This document shows, piece after piece, positions 10,906-25,457 of a DNA stretch of 64,000 nt. The stretch comes from Ciona intestinalis (taxonomy: Eukaryota; Chordata; Ascidiacea; Phlebobranchia; Cionidae), in contig NC_020168.2 in NCBI RefSeq assembly GCF_000224145.3, positions 1,381,177 to 1,445,176 on the forward strand. Reading direction: 5' to 3'. A model generated the notes under the pieces. It made no database searches. It saw only the letters and a list, made by a program, of their open reading frames with translations, and was not told the DNA's origin. The translations under genes were made by a program, and so were the position numbers. How positions within the stretch are numbered: position 1 is the stretch's first letter; each line of letters opens with the position of its first letter.

Positions 10906-13900
10906 ATATCATGTACATGTTTTTCAATGGATCCAGACTGCCAACATTAAAATCACTGTGTTAAATATAATTCATTTACTTCATAATAGTACATCTAAAA
11001 GCAGAACAGTATTTGTAAAATGTTGTTTAAATTTGTAAATTTATTTTTTATTGCATGCTTCACAAGAAGCTCAGTTTTATTTTTACAAAATTAAATGATT
11101 GTACAGTTACAAGATACTACCTTCATATATTGTGCATAAAATGTAAGTTGTAAAGTTTTTCATGTTGTAACTTGTTCTGAAATTCTGAAAGGGCAGAACT
11201 TAGCTACATGATAACGTCTGTATATTTGTAGTATGTATTATTAGTTGTGGTAATGTTTGTAAAAGAAAACTGTAACATTTGCGTCTTTTTGTATTCATTT
11301 AGTATTAGAGCACCTTGCGATATCTTTTATTTTATCCTCTTATTTTTGTTGTGCTTTTCTGTGATATTTGCAAATGTTACTTTTTGTATCTAATGTGCTT
11401 AAAATAAAACATCATATTCACTGACAGTCTTTGTAATTTGTATACTACACATTACTTAAACTATTAGGGCAGTGGGTCAATTGTCATATAAAAACTTGTA
11501 TTTAGGTGTTTGTACATACTGTGGAAATTCTTGTTGTAGTTAATTTCTTTATTTGATTCGCACGGTGGGACTAGAGAGCAAAAATCGCTGTACAATTTTG
11601 GTCGCTTCAATTTTCTACGCACAACATGTCGCTAGAGAGCCGTTATATTTTTTTTACCTTTATTTGCGCGCATTTATGTTTCCAGTTTTAAAATATAGGT
11701 AAGCAGTTGAATTCGGGAATAGGACGTCTTACTGTTAAGTTTGTACTCTGAAAGTTAAATTAACATTCCCGACATGTTTTCGTCGCAGCATGCATCCAGC
11801 CCCCCTTTGGAAGAAGTTTCTAAGCCTTGTTTGAAAAAAATATTAAAACATTGCGATTGTGTTGCTTGAATAAAGTAATTTTCCTCCATTCATTGGGCTT
11901 ACCAGATATACTAGATTAATTGTAAAGCGCACGAGGCGCTGAAACAAATTAAAGTCTTAGCGGTTGCAAATGAGCGTTAAACAAAAGGAATGCAGTGCAG
12001 AATTAGCGCCGGTTTCTAAGGCGCCTTAAAATGCCCTTCACCCGGTCGTGTGGTACATGTTAGCGTCTCATGGATCATAGTACTCCATCCGTGACTAAAC
12101 ATGCAAAACTTTGCTAAGAAACGCGAAAGTGTTGACCTGGTTGAAGAGGCCGAAAGGCTTGGTCGTCGCCAACGGGTCGAACCGGCGAGTGGTTGAAGCG
12201 ACGAACACTTTAAAAGGTGCTTGTAATTTTTAAAATATTAACTTTGCTGTGGTGAATCTCGTTAACCACAGTGTCTAGATTTAAGTGGGTGCAATTATTT
12301 TGGTACTTGTGGCGCGAGTTGTCGCCGGGCTTGCGGTCCACAAATAATTTTCTGTACATCACAGAGCGCCCGGACAGAAAAAAAACGAGTTCTTTACCAT
12401 GTTCGATATTTGGTACACAAATCAAAGTATCCCAGCAGTTTCTTTCTTTTCACAACCGATGATCGATGCCAGCGGCCTGACTACGTCAGCGTTAAGCACA
12501 TTAGGCATTTTCTTTTTAAACGTCGTTGCTAAAAAGTTACTTTTAAAATTTACAAAACGAAATAGTTACCGATTTTTTCCATCCCCAAACAAACTAATTC
12601 AATTTTCGGCGCGTGCTTCTAATGCCTTATTCAGCATTCTGGCAAGGGGGCAGAATGTAAACCATGTTTGGCATTGCAAAAGATCGAAGAACATTGAATA
12701 ATTGGTTTCTGGTAAATCTTTACGTTACAGAAAATTACCTTCGCTAAGGGAAATTTCAGCGTGTGAAAGTTGCAGCAATGCTGCTAAAACAACGATACAG
12801 AACATTTCTCTCGGGAATTGAAGGAACAGAGCTATTCCGGCAATCAGTTGACACACGCCGGTTTAGAGACTTTTTATTGCCAGGTTGGCTGTGGCTAACT
12901 AGTTGAAGCAGAGCCAAGCTGTCCATCATTCGTATATGTAATCGTACTGACAATTAGGTCACTGCTGGATAACGTTACTGACTTTGGGATTTTAAAGGTA
13001 AAAAGCAGTTTTACGACCGGCAAAATGTGACGACTCATTTATTCTCTATTACTCTATGAACGCTTTTCAAAATTTTAAACATGCTTTGTACTTATTACCA
13101 ACAGTGTGACAAACAGTAAAAAATTCAACAGTTTCTTGTACGAAAACATCATTCTGGTACTAGTAGACGTGACTTACCGCATTAGAAAATGTAACCGAGC
13201 TCCGCGCGAACGATTTATATCACGTTTATTAAATTATTATACCCGCTGTTCTCATAAATCGTAAGCCAATGCTTATCCAGCTGTGAGGTATACGCATGCG
13301 GAACAGGTTTTACAAGGCACCTGTAAAGGATGAAGTAATACATTAACGCCCATGCCAATAATTCCTTCATTTCAGTAGCCTTACACAAATGTCGAATATG
13401 TGTGCTTAAGATCATCAAATAATATGACAATGTCGAGTCGCAATAGTTTAACAGTTAAGGAATTTAATTTACCTGCTTTACAGGTGTGTGTTCGCCAATA
13501 AATTGTTCACTTCTCAAAATGATCGATGAAATAATTTGCCCAAGGGGGCTACCGAGTTCTGGTGATCGAATTCCGCAGGATTTTGTCTCAGACAACGTCG
13601 CTGGTTTATTACATAAACAAATATCGTGGCTGTAAAAATCCCGCGCATAATTCGACATGGAAGTCATAACAATGCGTAGGAAGCGTCCGGCTATAGAATT
13701 ATTGTGATTTGGACAAGATGATAATTTGCATTTCTGTGCTTTTACCTGATGCTAATCTGGAAACAACATTGAAGTTGCCTTCAGGCGTTTTACTATGGGT
13801 ACAAGGCTTATTACAGTCGTATGTCCGTTGTACAAATTTGTTATCTTTAGATATTGGCCGGATAAGATCACGAGACTGTTCACCTATATTTAATACATGC

Positions 13901-14989
13901 GTAATGGGTCCTGTTAAAAAAATGATACTTAAAAACAATATGCCGTTACTAATAATCAACACTTAGGTAAACTGTTTGTTTAACGGTTACCATAGTTCAC
14001 AGACATGCGAGTCAGTTTTATCATTAAGACTAAGCGGAAAATTTTTTAAAAGTGCGCAAGAAACACCACAGCAGCTTACCGACCTAAAATATTGAAACAA
14101 AGCAGTTTCAAGTATATATTATGTGGTATTTAATTATGGGTCTATAGTTCTCACGCGTCTTCGCCCACATTACAGGTCGTTATAGTCATATATACCCCGT
14201 TCGTGATGGTGTTTTCCGTATACTTAATATTTAGTAATTACCTAATATTGTCTATAGTTAAATTTTCACTGTGACAGAATTAGTATTATGTAATGGTAGA
14301 GAGAAAGTCGAAGTCAAACCCAAATTAATCCGGGCAGTTCTTTATGAGCTGCTGCTATAAAATCTTCGGGATGTATCTTCACGCCCTGTTACGTCATACC
14401 AATGTCCGGTATTTTACTGACTTAAGTTTAATGGACAGGTTGTAAATTGAACAAACTAATTAAGCAACAACGCCTTGCCGGGTCAACCTTAAATCGTGCG
14501 CACACCAACGCCTACGGCTTAACAGTTTTGCCATAAATTAAGCTGCTCGCGTAGATAAACGTCACACACGAAGTTCGCAGTCCAGCAGTAACTTTCTCGG
14601 ACGTAAAAAGCTATTTGTAGGATCGAGTTTCGCCTCGCGGTCGTGTTGTTACAAAGCAAACGACAGACTGAGAAAGTCAGTGTATACCGGGCGGGGTGCA
14701 ATTAAGGCCGATTTTTAGAACGAAACACTCACGATTTTATATCGTAAATATTTAACACTTCGCTCAGCTAAATTAGCTATGTCGCCAAGTCTGTGTTCTG
14801 CCTGGGCAAGAGAGTTTGAGCGCAGAAGGAAAGAAGAAGTGTAAGGCTGCATACCGGGACCTCCGCTGAAACTAGATTTAGTCTTTCATTGACAGGGTCA
14901 ATGTACAGTGTAACTTAACTCTGACTAATTTTTTTGTAGGTTATCTAACCACAATCTGAACTCAGAAGTGTTATTAGAACTTCAACGAA
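10906..14989. other. 3' UTR then about 3.5 kb spacer
   Basis: 10906 to about 11425 is the probable 3' UTR of the Shisa-like gene (AATAAA at 11403). The remainder holds only short open frames. It is the upstream region of the GDF8/11-like gene and may hold its regulatory DNA. No tandem or inverted repeats noticed. Confidence 0.5.
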
Positions 14990-17955
14990 ATGGTTCACGT
15001 AATATTAGGAAGTTCAAGCATGCAGCGGCCGGCACCAACTTTTTTTGTATTTTGCGTCTTCGCTTATGTTATCACAAGCACACAAGGAACGAAGCGTCAG
15101 GTTTTATTGTCGCCGAGCGTACCAGAAACCGATAGATCTGATGACAGAACGTACGCTATAACTATGCATAGCGAGCAAAGTTTCCAAAGCAAAGACGGCT
15201 CTGACCGTTCAGATAGAAACCGCCCGATCAATTCCATTCGCTCAAGGCATGGCAAACAGCATAGGAACGAAACGTTGAATTTGGTGGAACGCAACTCTAC
15301 AGTGTCTACCGAAAGTGTTCCTATCATTATAGAAAGTGTTGAAGCAGTTGCAAATGAAGATCGTCGTCACAGAATGGACCAACAGCAGTCTTCGTGTGGT
15401 CGACATAAAGTTTGTTCTGAGCGCGAAGAAATGAGGTCAATGCGCATTGAAAAGATAAAGCAAAATATTTTAAGCAAGTTGAGACTCTCCTCTCCTCCAA
15501 ACATTACAGAACAACCCTTGTCAACGGATTCAGCGCCTATTATGGAGCTGATGCGGCGTTATGGCATGGACCAAGATCGTGGAACTAGCGATGCTGAAGA
15601 TCAAGAAACTGAGGACGAGGAAGTAAACAGCGAGCGAGTCATTTTAACCTCGAGACGTCGTAAGTAGACACGGTGTTTAATTTATTCACTACTAATAAAT
15701 ACATTTATTTAAACCAAATTTAAATTCGTTCGAAATGAATTATATACACAAAAATGCTTCCATTGAGTGTATGTTAAGTCTATTGGATCATGAGTCTATG
15801 AAGCGAGTTGAAACCGATGATGTGTGTCTTCTTGTTTTAAACCACCTTCACGGCATGGAAGGTTAACCGAATCTCTATTCCCCGCGGATTGTTTACAGTT
15901 CTTGGCGCCAAGTTGTGCATTAGCCCTGGGCATTTTTATCAATGACGAAGCAACATACTTCAACCGGTATTTCACCACTTTAGGACAATTTAGGAAACGA
16001 ATATTATCCAATCTAAAATATGCCAAGGTTACAAAAAAGTATGGTGAAAGGTGTATATTACCATTTTCACACCAATACTCCTAAAACTCAAAGTAAAGCG
16101 AGTATTTTGTGATTATTTAAGGTAAAATTTCACTTTGATCTATAGACTCAGCTAAATCGGTTTTAAAAACCACGTCGCTTTTACGGTTCATATAACAAAA
16201 ATACATACCTTCAATGCCCTTTGTGTATTTTGGGTCGCGAAGGGTGCTACGGCAATGACGTAACGTGACACGCAGTAGAGGTTCCATGTATATGTCATGG
16301 AGATTTAGGAACACAAACTATATAGCTGCAGAGTGTAACACGGTGTATATGTACTTGAATTGGTAATGGCAGGAAATGTTGATTTAGGAAATGTATGGCA
16401 ACTTATAGACGGGAAACTGACAGTTTTTAGTTTATCTTTGCACTGTATACCTTCCAACACTTATAAAAGCACAAGGATATTTTAACGTTTGCCATCCTCT
16501 GCCACCGAATGCCATCTACTGCCACCATATTGCTAAGTACTTGTGAAAAAATCATGCCGAATAATAAGACTGATGTCACGGGTCGTTCAATGACTGTTCA
16601 GAAAACAGGAAGTTTCGTGAAATCAAACTACAATATGATTGCCGATCGTTAATCAAATTTTAATAAAACTTAAATAAAACTTATGTAATCTCAACTTAAA
16701 CTAAAATCGAATTTGTTTATTCACAGCGCCGTTCAGCAACAGCCCATCAGGAGCGGGGGGTTGCTACTTTACTTTTTCTGAACAGCAACGCAGCTTTGCT
16801 GTGCACTCAGCTTTTTTGTGGTATTACGTGCGTCCTGTGAACACAACTGAAACATATGCACTGGTTGAGTTACAACGTTATGTTGCAACTGCGAATGGCC
16901 CTCCTCGACCAGTTTGGGTGAGATCACTCAGAGTTAGTTTGAACGGCTCCTCAAAAGGCTTCTGGCGAAAAATTCGAGTTACTGGATTAGTGAATGGTTG
17001 GTTAGAGCGACCATCATATAACTTGGGAATTAGAATCATATCAAGAGGATTATCTGACCTTGTCATGACCGAATCACGCGTCGGGGAAAAAAACAACGTA
17101 AGTCCATCTTTATACCCTTAGCTTAAATTGTAGTTAAGTCTAAAGTACAACGAGCCAAGCGTGATTTATTGTGGTTAATCGGTCTTGAGGCAGCAGCAGT
17201 GCTGGTCCCACTGATCAGGTTGCGGTCGAAAGCAAACAAAATGGTTGAAAGCCGCCACCAACTTCACCCATCAAAACTGTAAGGTGTGACGTTAAAAGTA
17301 CGGCAAACAAACACTTTGGCCAGCTTTGCAAACAAAAATACAAAGTGATTTATCTTAACTGAAATTAAACCATTTCCATGACTCAGCGTATTCTATTTTC
17401 CGTCATTCTTTCACCTTACAAGAATATCCAGCCATCTGTAACGTGATTTAATGTTTAGTTACTCTTGCATGTTAACAAAAATGTTACTTAAACCGTGATG
17501 ATACATTTGTTTAACCAAGTATGCCGATAAACCATAGTATGTTTGTACAGAAACCCTTTATGGATGTCGAACTGGTTGCCCGAACTCGTCGAAGACGGAA
17601 ACGAGATGCCGCAGAGGGTTTACGTTGTGACGCTAACTCAACGGAAACACGGTGTTGTCGATTCGACCTAGACATTAATTTTAATGCAGCCGGTTGGAAC
17701 TGGATCATTTTCCCAAGGACATACAATGCTCGATACTGTTCGGGGGAGTGCGCTTATTTGCAACTTTCGAATACACGAGAGCAGCTGATCCGGCACATGG
17801 GCAACAGACCTGATTTGCCCAGCAGCAGACATGTCGAAAACTGCTGCGTGCCGAAAAGAATGATTGGAATTTCAATGCTATACTACGACAATGACGGCAA
17901 CATTATATTCAGCAAAGTACCGGACATGGAAATAGTAAAATGCGATTGCTTGTAG
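14990..17955 (+). CDS. GDF8/11: TGF-beta family ligand, GDF8/GDF11 (myostatin) type, 481 aa
   Basis: A secreted dimeric growth factor made as a precursor. Three exons join in frame: 14990-15659, 16727-17097 and 17551-17955. The signal peptide is PTFFVFCVFAYVITSTQG; translation may start at the first ATG or at the one ten codons later (15020). The long prodomain carries the myostatin-type latency segment (RIEKIKQNILSKLRL followed by PPNI), then the arm domain (CYFTF, WYYVRPV, VNGWL, NLGI). A furin site RRRRKR precedes a 116-residue mature domain. That domain has nine cysteines: RCD, RCC, YCSGEC, NCC and KCDCL. Nine cysteines including an adjacent RCC pair, and the WNWIIFP motif, are hallmarks of GDF8/11, activin-beta and TGF-beta proper; the latency segment singles out GDF8/11. 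Prodomain residues 40-140 are poorly conserved and charged. A possible ATTAAA signal lies at 18118. Confidence 0.93.
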
Positions 17956-20354
17956 TATGCGTAAATTGGCCGTGCTGCAGCGCTTACCCTTATATGGGCA
18001 TGGTGTCATCGACTCGGGTCGCTTCGCATAGCAGTCCAATACAAGCTGAACACACGAAGACTTTGTGGATAAATGCAAACGGCAATACTTTTCGGCAATA
18101 ACATGTATAAAGACTTCATTAAAATGACCCATCGCATATTTGCGTGGTGATCGTCATTAACTACAAGTCGTGCTTCATACACAGCATGATCACATCATTA
18201 CAGAATTAATCAAAAAACATTACCCCACATTCCAAACATAACCAATTTATCCCTACTCTGACAAATAAGTTGTACCATTAAACGTAGCATAATCAAGTTA
18301 TTATAATCCAGAGTTTATTTACTCATTTGAAAGTTACAGATACATTTTTTAAATCATTGTTTTCTAATGCTCATATTTTAAGTGAGGAAAACCTTACTGT
18401 GAATCAACGCGAATTCCGCAAGTCCCGTGCTATGCAAATTATAAATATTGAAGCCATTTCTCAGTATATTCGACCCCACACCACTTTCAGTTTTACACGA
18501 TTAAACATGAAGACACTTAAAACTGTTAGTTAAACCAGCATGCTCCACCTTTTATCTTTCCAACCGAGACCAGAGGTTCCTAATATTTACTTGTTACATT
18601 ACAAAAAAAGTTCGATGTTACATTACAAAAACATTCACATGCGCTGTCCTACTTGCCAGCAGTGTAAATACGGGGTACATTCGGCGTGCAAGCCAGATCG
18701 CTTTACAGTTGTTGTATACTGATATTTATTTATTAAATGCTTGTCCTTGTACAGTACTGGCATGCCACATCTAATGTTTAAATGAGAACGTACGCTTGCT
18801 AAACATTTAAGTACGGCACGTGTCGGTGGTGACATTGCAGTGTTGCACGCCTTATATATTTCACATTATGTTTTGGTGCATTTTTATGCATCAAAATCTC
18901 TTTTGCAAGAGCAATGTTGTAACTTTTCTCTCGTTTATCGTAATATATGTGTCACAATATTGTGCAGTTCCATTCGCGAAAAGTTCAAAAGATTAATATT
19001 TTAGTTTTATTATTGTTTATTGTTCGTATCAATACATTTTCTAACTTTATAGATATCTGTACTTTATCAACACTGAATCAAATCCAGACATAAAACCATA
19101 AAGCTTAATTGTATTTGCTTGTTCTGACATTGCATTATACAGAAAAATATTTATTAGATACAATCACTTCAGTCGAAAGTCCTCTTTACAGCTATTTGAA
19201 TAGTATTTGATGGTCCCCAGGCACACAGCAGTTACATATATTGAATTGGTATTAGCAATTACAAATCAAGTGTTAGACAAAACCACACAACAACACCGAT
19301 ATGTACAAATGGGAAAGTTGAAACATTTTTGACCAAGAAGTTCACTGAGGCATGCTCTGTTTTCGACAGGAAGAATGCTTATTTGGGGTGTACACAAAGG
19401 TGCGTTGTGGAGCCCAGATAAAACTAACTGCTGTCTACACCGCAGACCAGGACTTATACACCCGTTGGGAGTATGTAGGTTATTGTTTTAAATATACAAT
19501 TAGGACGTAAATTTAACCGAACGAAACTTTCTTATTATTACAGTTGGCTCAGTATAAAGATTAGTGGAGAGAAAACGTAACTGAATAGAAAACGTAATTA
19601 TTTAGCCAGATAATTCGAAACCATCGTGTCTGGGCGTGTGTCAATGCTGTCTTATACCGGATGCTCAATTTCAATTTCTTCCAATTATTACTAATATGCT
19701 ATATAAATGAACGCCATTTATAGACAATTTAATTGTGGCGTACGTTCCTCGGGCTAGGAAACACTGTGAATTTAATTGCTGGACTTAATTTCGACGACGT
19801 CCACAGCGTGACATAATTTTAAAGTGGCACCGGTATCGCGTTGCCCGCCTTTGACCGCACTTTGTGGCCCGAGTTTCCTGGTCCAGCATTCATGGATAAA
19901 ACAAAGTTAGAACCGGAGCATCTGACTTGAGGAGTTTGAGAATCTCATGTTTCTGGTTTCGTAAGGTAATGTGCCAGATTAAAATTAACCGAAGCGTAAA
20001 TTTCAAGACCATTTATTTCGACGCATCTGCTGGGCCAGCAGCAGATTTTAGCAGTCACCAAACATTGTTAATCTTTGTCCTTCCAATGAAATCTTTACAC
20101 ACTATTTGTTAACCCTCATATTAAGATCTTTACAGGCAAGCATTTGTAATATATAGGCATGTTTTAAATTTGATTCATTATAACCAATGTTGTATTTGAA
20201 TACAGTTATTCCACACAACCAATCGTCATATTATGATTGTGTTGCATCCTGTACAATTTTTGGTTCTTATAACTGTTTAACATTAATGTTTGCAAATAAA
20301 ATGTTTGTACCAAATATGAATTGCATAGATAACCGCTGAATTAATATACAAACT

Positions 20355-20555
20355 ATTGTAGGACGGGGTATATGATGTGATACGTTTTCATTTTCTTGCC
20401 TCGTACCAGTTGGTAGGAAACATAAAATATTTAAAAAATCATATAACGGTATCCTTGCGACTATACAAGAGCGTTGTTGGTTGTTTAAAACATGATCAGG
20501 AAATCTGGTATTTGGTTGCTAACGGTACCCCATTTTACCCCACAATAATATATAT
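20355..20555 (+). mobile_element. MITE-1, diverged copy
   Basis: Forward core (gttggtaggaaacataaaat, tgtttaaaacatgatcagga) between degraded ends gtaggacggggtat and accccattttaccccaca. Confidence 0.75.
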
Positions 20556-20731
20556 TAGATTTCTAAGAAAAACTTTAGTGAGAGTTTGTTTTGAAAATGC
20601 TTATTTATTATCAGAATTTTGTTAGGGTTTAGTTGTCTCCATTGAAACTTAGAATATAACATGTTGCTGTGTTTAAAAAAAGAAGTTAGAATCGACAAAA
20701 AAATAGTTAGCAATTAGATAGTTATAGTTAT

Positions 20732-20928
20732 ATAGTAGGATGGGGGAAGATGGAACACCGTTTCATTCTATGTGTCTCATTTGATTAGTAAACACAGAAC
20801 ATTCAAGAAAATATAAAACTGTATCCTTATGACTCCCATAGATCGTTGTTATAAATTGTTTAAAACACGATCAGGATGTTTGAATATTATGTGTAAAATG
20901 TGTCTTTCCCTCCCCCCACTGTACTACC
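20732..20928 (+). mobile_element. MITE-1 copy
   Basis: Begins tagtaggatgggggaagatg and ends ctccccccactgtacta, with the forward core between. Confidence 0.88.
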
Positions 20929-21349
20929 ACATACGACCCATACCCAAGCGCATATTTTATATATAATATAAATCCAAAGTTTATAAAATACTTGTTTGTT
21001 TATTTTATATTGTGTTTTAATCAAAATCGTCTTAAGCCAAAATATGCTCAAATACTTATTATAAGTATATTGCGGTAATTATCTTACAGCAGTGGTAATA
21101 TTGTTACAGGTATATTGATTTAGCCTATATACTAAAAATTGTATAAATTCTTTAGCGTATGTATAAGCACTTCAACACTGATGCATCGTTTAACACAATT
21201 TAACGCAAATGTTATCTCTGCGCTGATGTTATCGCCAAGTGACATTCACCTGTGTCTGATCCTCTTGCATATTGGCTTTTACAGCTCGCTTTCAAAATGG
21301 CGACCATGGGTATCCAGTTGAAATAAACTGCTGTTTTGACTTATCAATA

Positions 21350-21536
21350 TATTATAGGGTGGGGAAGACGGGACAGCTTTAGCACACAATGTCCAAATAT
21401 TCTGACCATGTTATTAACAACGGTCTGTGGCAGTCGTAAAGTTACGATTTATAATTCTTTGGATGTTCTTTGCTTACTACCAAATGGGATAAGAAAATAA
21501 AATAAAAAGATGTCCCATTTTCCCCCACTCTACTAT
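21350..21536 (-). mobile_element. MITE-1 copy
   Basis: Begins tagggtggggaagacgggac, with the reverse-order core (tttagcacacaatgtccaaa), and ends tcccattttcccccactcta. Confidence 0.88.
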
Positions 21537-24500
21537 ACAATATAAATGTTTCCTTTAATGAAAATTACTCTCATAACGTTGTCAAGATTTTTATTTTGCT
21601 TTTAAAAACTGTTATATTCAGCGTACATTTTATATGATATCGCAAAATTTCTTTTGCAATACATTTCATTCCCATATCCCATGAATTGATGCAAAATGTT
21701 TCAGAAATCATTTCTTTTTCAGATCATTAACAGGCATAGCATCTATAACCACAGTACATATTATTCAGCCTCGTCGAGTTAAATCTGATTTTCATGATCG
21801 CTTTATTTGTTTACAAAGTTGAATGTCCTGGGGCATAGTTGACATGTTTATTTTTTGCAACACAAACAGAAAGAACTATCCTTTATGGTGTGTCGCGCGT
21901 GGGAAAAATTCATTGAAATAAACTTGTCAATTTTCATTTTTTCTAAACTTGTAAAAAATTAAAGAAATTACATTTGATTTTCCGCCGTTTTAGTTTTCTT
22001 ACTTATGTGTGTTGCCAGCACAATTGTCTGCAATTTAGCTCATTGCAGCAACAGAGCTCATCATTTCGATCTTTCAATATTGCTGAAAATGGGACAAACG
22101 ATAACTTTTAACTGAATTACGTCATTGCACAGTTGACATTCAATTATTTATAATAACAACTCCCGCATGCTTGTTTTCATTTCCTCCTGTGTTTCGAAAT
22201 CGAAAAAAGCAGGTCCCCGGTAATAATGATGTACAAAATGGCGCGGCGCGTGTCTCCTGTTTGGTGATTTTTCAAAACTGATAAGGGACAAGTTTATAGC
22301 TCAGCAAAATAAATGAGCAGCAGTTTGTAAATATTTGCAATTGGAAATGACGTAGCACTCATTGTAATTCCTTTATCTTTTACTTTGTTTCATGACATGT
22401 GAGTAACAGTGTAAACGGCCACAAGTTTATCGTTCTGTATATTCCCCTCCCCCACTGACGTACAAGCGGCGATACAGCTTAATTATGCATTGGATCAACC
22501 AATTTGTTTAATTACCGGTGAGAACCAAATACTTGCATACAAATATAGAATTTTGTCTTAAATAGCTACCGATTGTGTATAAAGTTAAACCGCACCCTAT
22601 ATTCACGTATCATACGTCGAAGTTCTCGTTTTACGTCACGGAGTGATCGATAGCAAAGCATATCAACCTATAACGATTGAGTCTACTTAAATGAGCCGTA
22701 TAGAATGCGGAGATATTTTTAATAAATCCGGGTAGGAGCTGACCCAGCGTTGTTGCGCAACCTTCTGTTCTCGGAAATTCCTTGCTTATGTGACTGCTTC
22801 GACACCCTTGGCTTCATTTTGGTTTTTGAAAGACAATGTGTAAAGTTTGGTTAGGTCAGGGGCCAGATGCTTTGGAATCTCAGAGGAACCGTTTTTCTTT
22901 GGTTTGGTTTACCTCAAACAAGCAACGTTTATGCAGCAACTGATTGCACATCAAGTCTATGCTGTTGGCTGCAAGTCACAGGTGTTGCCTTGATGCGACT
23001 GTGGTATCGAATGAAACCGGCTGACTGTAAGTCAACCATGTCGTTATAACAGCACGACATGCTTCTCAACTACGATGATGCACAAGGTAACACTCACCAA
23101 ATGTGCGAATATTCGCTTCGGGTCGTGGGAACGCACAAAAGGCTCTTAACGTTTTATACGTTACGTCGAGCTTACTCCCCGTTAAGAATTTGGTTTTTGA
23201 TTTCATTTCACCTCAAAGCGCACGTTGAGATTGTTCTTAATGAATATACCTTCTTTTACCTCACTGCGGAGAGTATTTTCTTGAATGACCAACTTAACCT
23301 TAAACTTATCAAAGAGTTCGTCTGTGGTAAAAACTTATTATTAAGAGTGGTTGATCAACAGGATTGTTAATTGACTGTTTGTAAACAAAAACAAAGGCTC
23401 AGTGAAGAGGAAATTATATTGGCATCTCGTTACAACAATCCGACTTACGTTATGCAGCAAGGCAGTCTAATTAACGCCCTCCCTTATTTCCACTGTAAAC
23501 AAGTCATTACAATGAGATCGATTGTTATCCTACACAATTAGTGAAAGCTGCGTGGGATTATACTGCAACCGCACGCTCCCGTAACCTATGTCAGGATTGG
23601 GTTACCACAAGCACTGCACACATACAAATAAAATGAGATCCCTATTCGGGCAAAAATTGCCCAATGGTCACTGTTGTCCGGTAAAGCCGTTAATCATCTT
23701 GTCAAAAACGCCGGTGCCGCCGTTTGGGCACCAGTGGCCTAATTGCTGGTACTAAGTTTTCCGGGTTCACGCCATGCAAACATACGCACGTGGGCCTTCA
23801 GATTATAGTGAACATGCCAGCTATATGATTAGTAGCGGTGAGAAACACTTGGCGTCCGATTACACTAGCAGGAAGGGGCCTGGTCGGGTTTCATTGCCTG
23901 AAAACGACCTAATTTGTGCTATAGCCAATAAAGTTCAACAGCTTTGCAAGCACTCGTATCGGTAGCAGCAATGAAACTCTCACGAATATCTTACTTCCGT
24001 GGCTATAAAATAAAGCATTTTGCATTTATATCAGATATATAATTCCGTTGCTGAATCTAGCGGTATTACCATTTTAACACCTAATATGCTTTATATCTAC
24101 AAAAGCTTTATTGTTTTTAAGTCGTTTCCAGCAGAGGCAACATATTTATATCGTTTTCTAAACATACTTGCCGACTGCTATAACTTCGTGACTGCATCGA
24201 TTACGTATTGATTATGTCCTGTGCGGTGTTTACAACCCATGTTCATGTATAACGACCGCAAAAAGATGCAAAGATTTGGTCAAGGTTTTGTTTAGTAAAA
24301 GATTATATCTCCCTGGTAAAGCAAGATAAGCATGACTCACTTTGGTAGCCTGAACGTAATTGCAAAGTAAAGGACAGGTACTAAAGTTTGCATTATCTTG
24401 GTATCACTCCGATTGACTCATTAGTTAGTAATCACACACAACCTGAGCTTAAATACCAAAAATGAACAAGTAACCGGCGAAACCTGTTTCATAGAAGCTG

Positions 24501-24651
24501 TGAGTGGGCACATGTAAATCCACGGTGGCAATTACCTCCCGATACAGAGTTTCGGCACCGGGCGCTCTCTTACACCACCGCCAGCCAGTTAAAAAGTAAA
24601 ACAAGCAAATCATTTACGTGAAACATGTGTGTCAAAAGCTTTTAATAAATG

Positions 24652-24658
<7 letters not shown>

Positions 24659-24682
<24 letters not shown>
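24659..24682. repeat. (TA)n microsatellite
   Basis: Twenty-four bases of uninterrupted TA repeats. Confidence 0.9.
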
Positions 24683-25309
24683 ACAAATACTCGTGTAGAT
24701 TTGCAGCAATTGTTCATACTGGTTATCAATTTCATCCGAAATAAAAAATGCATTTATAATTTGAAATTGCCTAAAATTACAAGGTACTTCCCCTAGTTTT
24801 TCGATTTCTATGTTTAAATTTGAGTGGGCGTTCATGTAAGATTTACATCAAATCCGAGGCCTCGAAAGAGCCTCAGATAAAATTTTCTACCTACGCATTT
24901 ACACGGGAGGAACTTAATCTTGACGATAATCCTAAATAAGCAACAATTAAAAACCTGTACGGCGACCAGCCCCGACTGCCTGAGGATTATAATTAAACAC
25001 GATCGCTCAGTCATTCTTTAACCGCTTGGAAGTAACATTTCATTTTGCGGGATCGTTTTAGTTTGTCGGCTTCTGAGAAATCCAAAATTTTGGCCGCTTC
25101 CGTTGATTGGCAAAAGTAGGGACAAACCTTCGCCCCTGGCAAATGTTGACTTTTTTCGGTTGGCTGTGCTTTTCGATCTTAATTGTGTCAATCAATGGGA
25201 AAAAACAAAATTACTGCACACCATTCATTTTTTCCACACTGGTTGTTATTGCAATAAACGACATCATAGAAATAGTGAAAATGTTTTCTTTTCGAACATT
25301 ATACCAGAG

Positions 25310-25455
25310 ACTTTAGTTATGTTTATACAATTAACAACGGTCTATGCAAGTCGTAAAAAATATGTTTTTTTAATTCTTAAATGTGCTTTTTTAATACAAA
25401 ATAGGTCAAGAAAATAGAATGAATGGGTTTCCCATCTTCCCCCATCCTACTATAG
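25310..25455 (-). mobile_element. MITE-1, left end missing
   Basis: Retains the core acaattaacaacggtctatg and the terminus tcccatcttcccccatccta. Its last bases form part of the target site of the adjoining hAT-like element. Confidence 0.75.
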
Positions 25456-25457
25456 CC

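Noticed and set aside
12101-12196. 31-codon open frame (MQNFAKKRES...)
   Set aside because: Codon usage looks plausible, but there is no splice partner, no homology recognised and no upstream signal. It is too short to call.
22867-23370. Adjacent 60- and 103-codon open frames on the plus strand
   Set aside because: No domain, no credible splice sites linking them, and ordinary chance length for this base composition.
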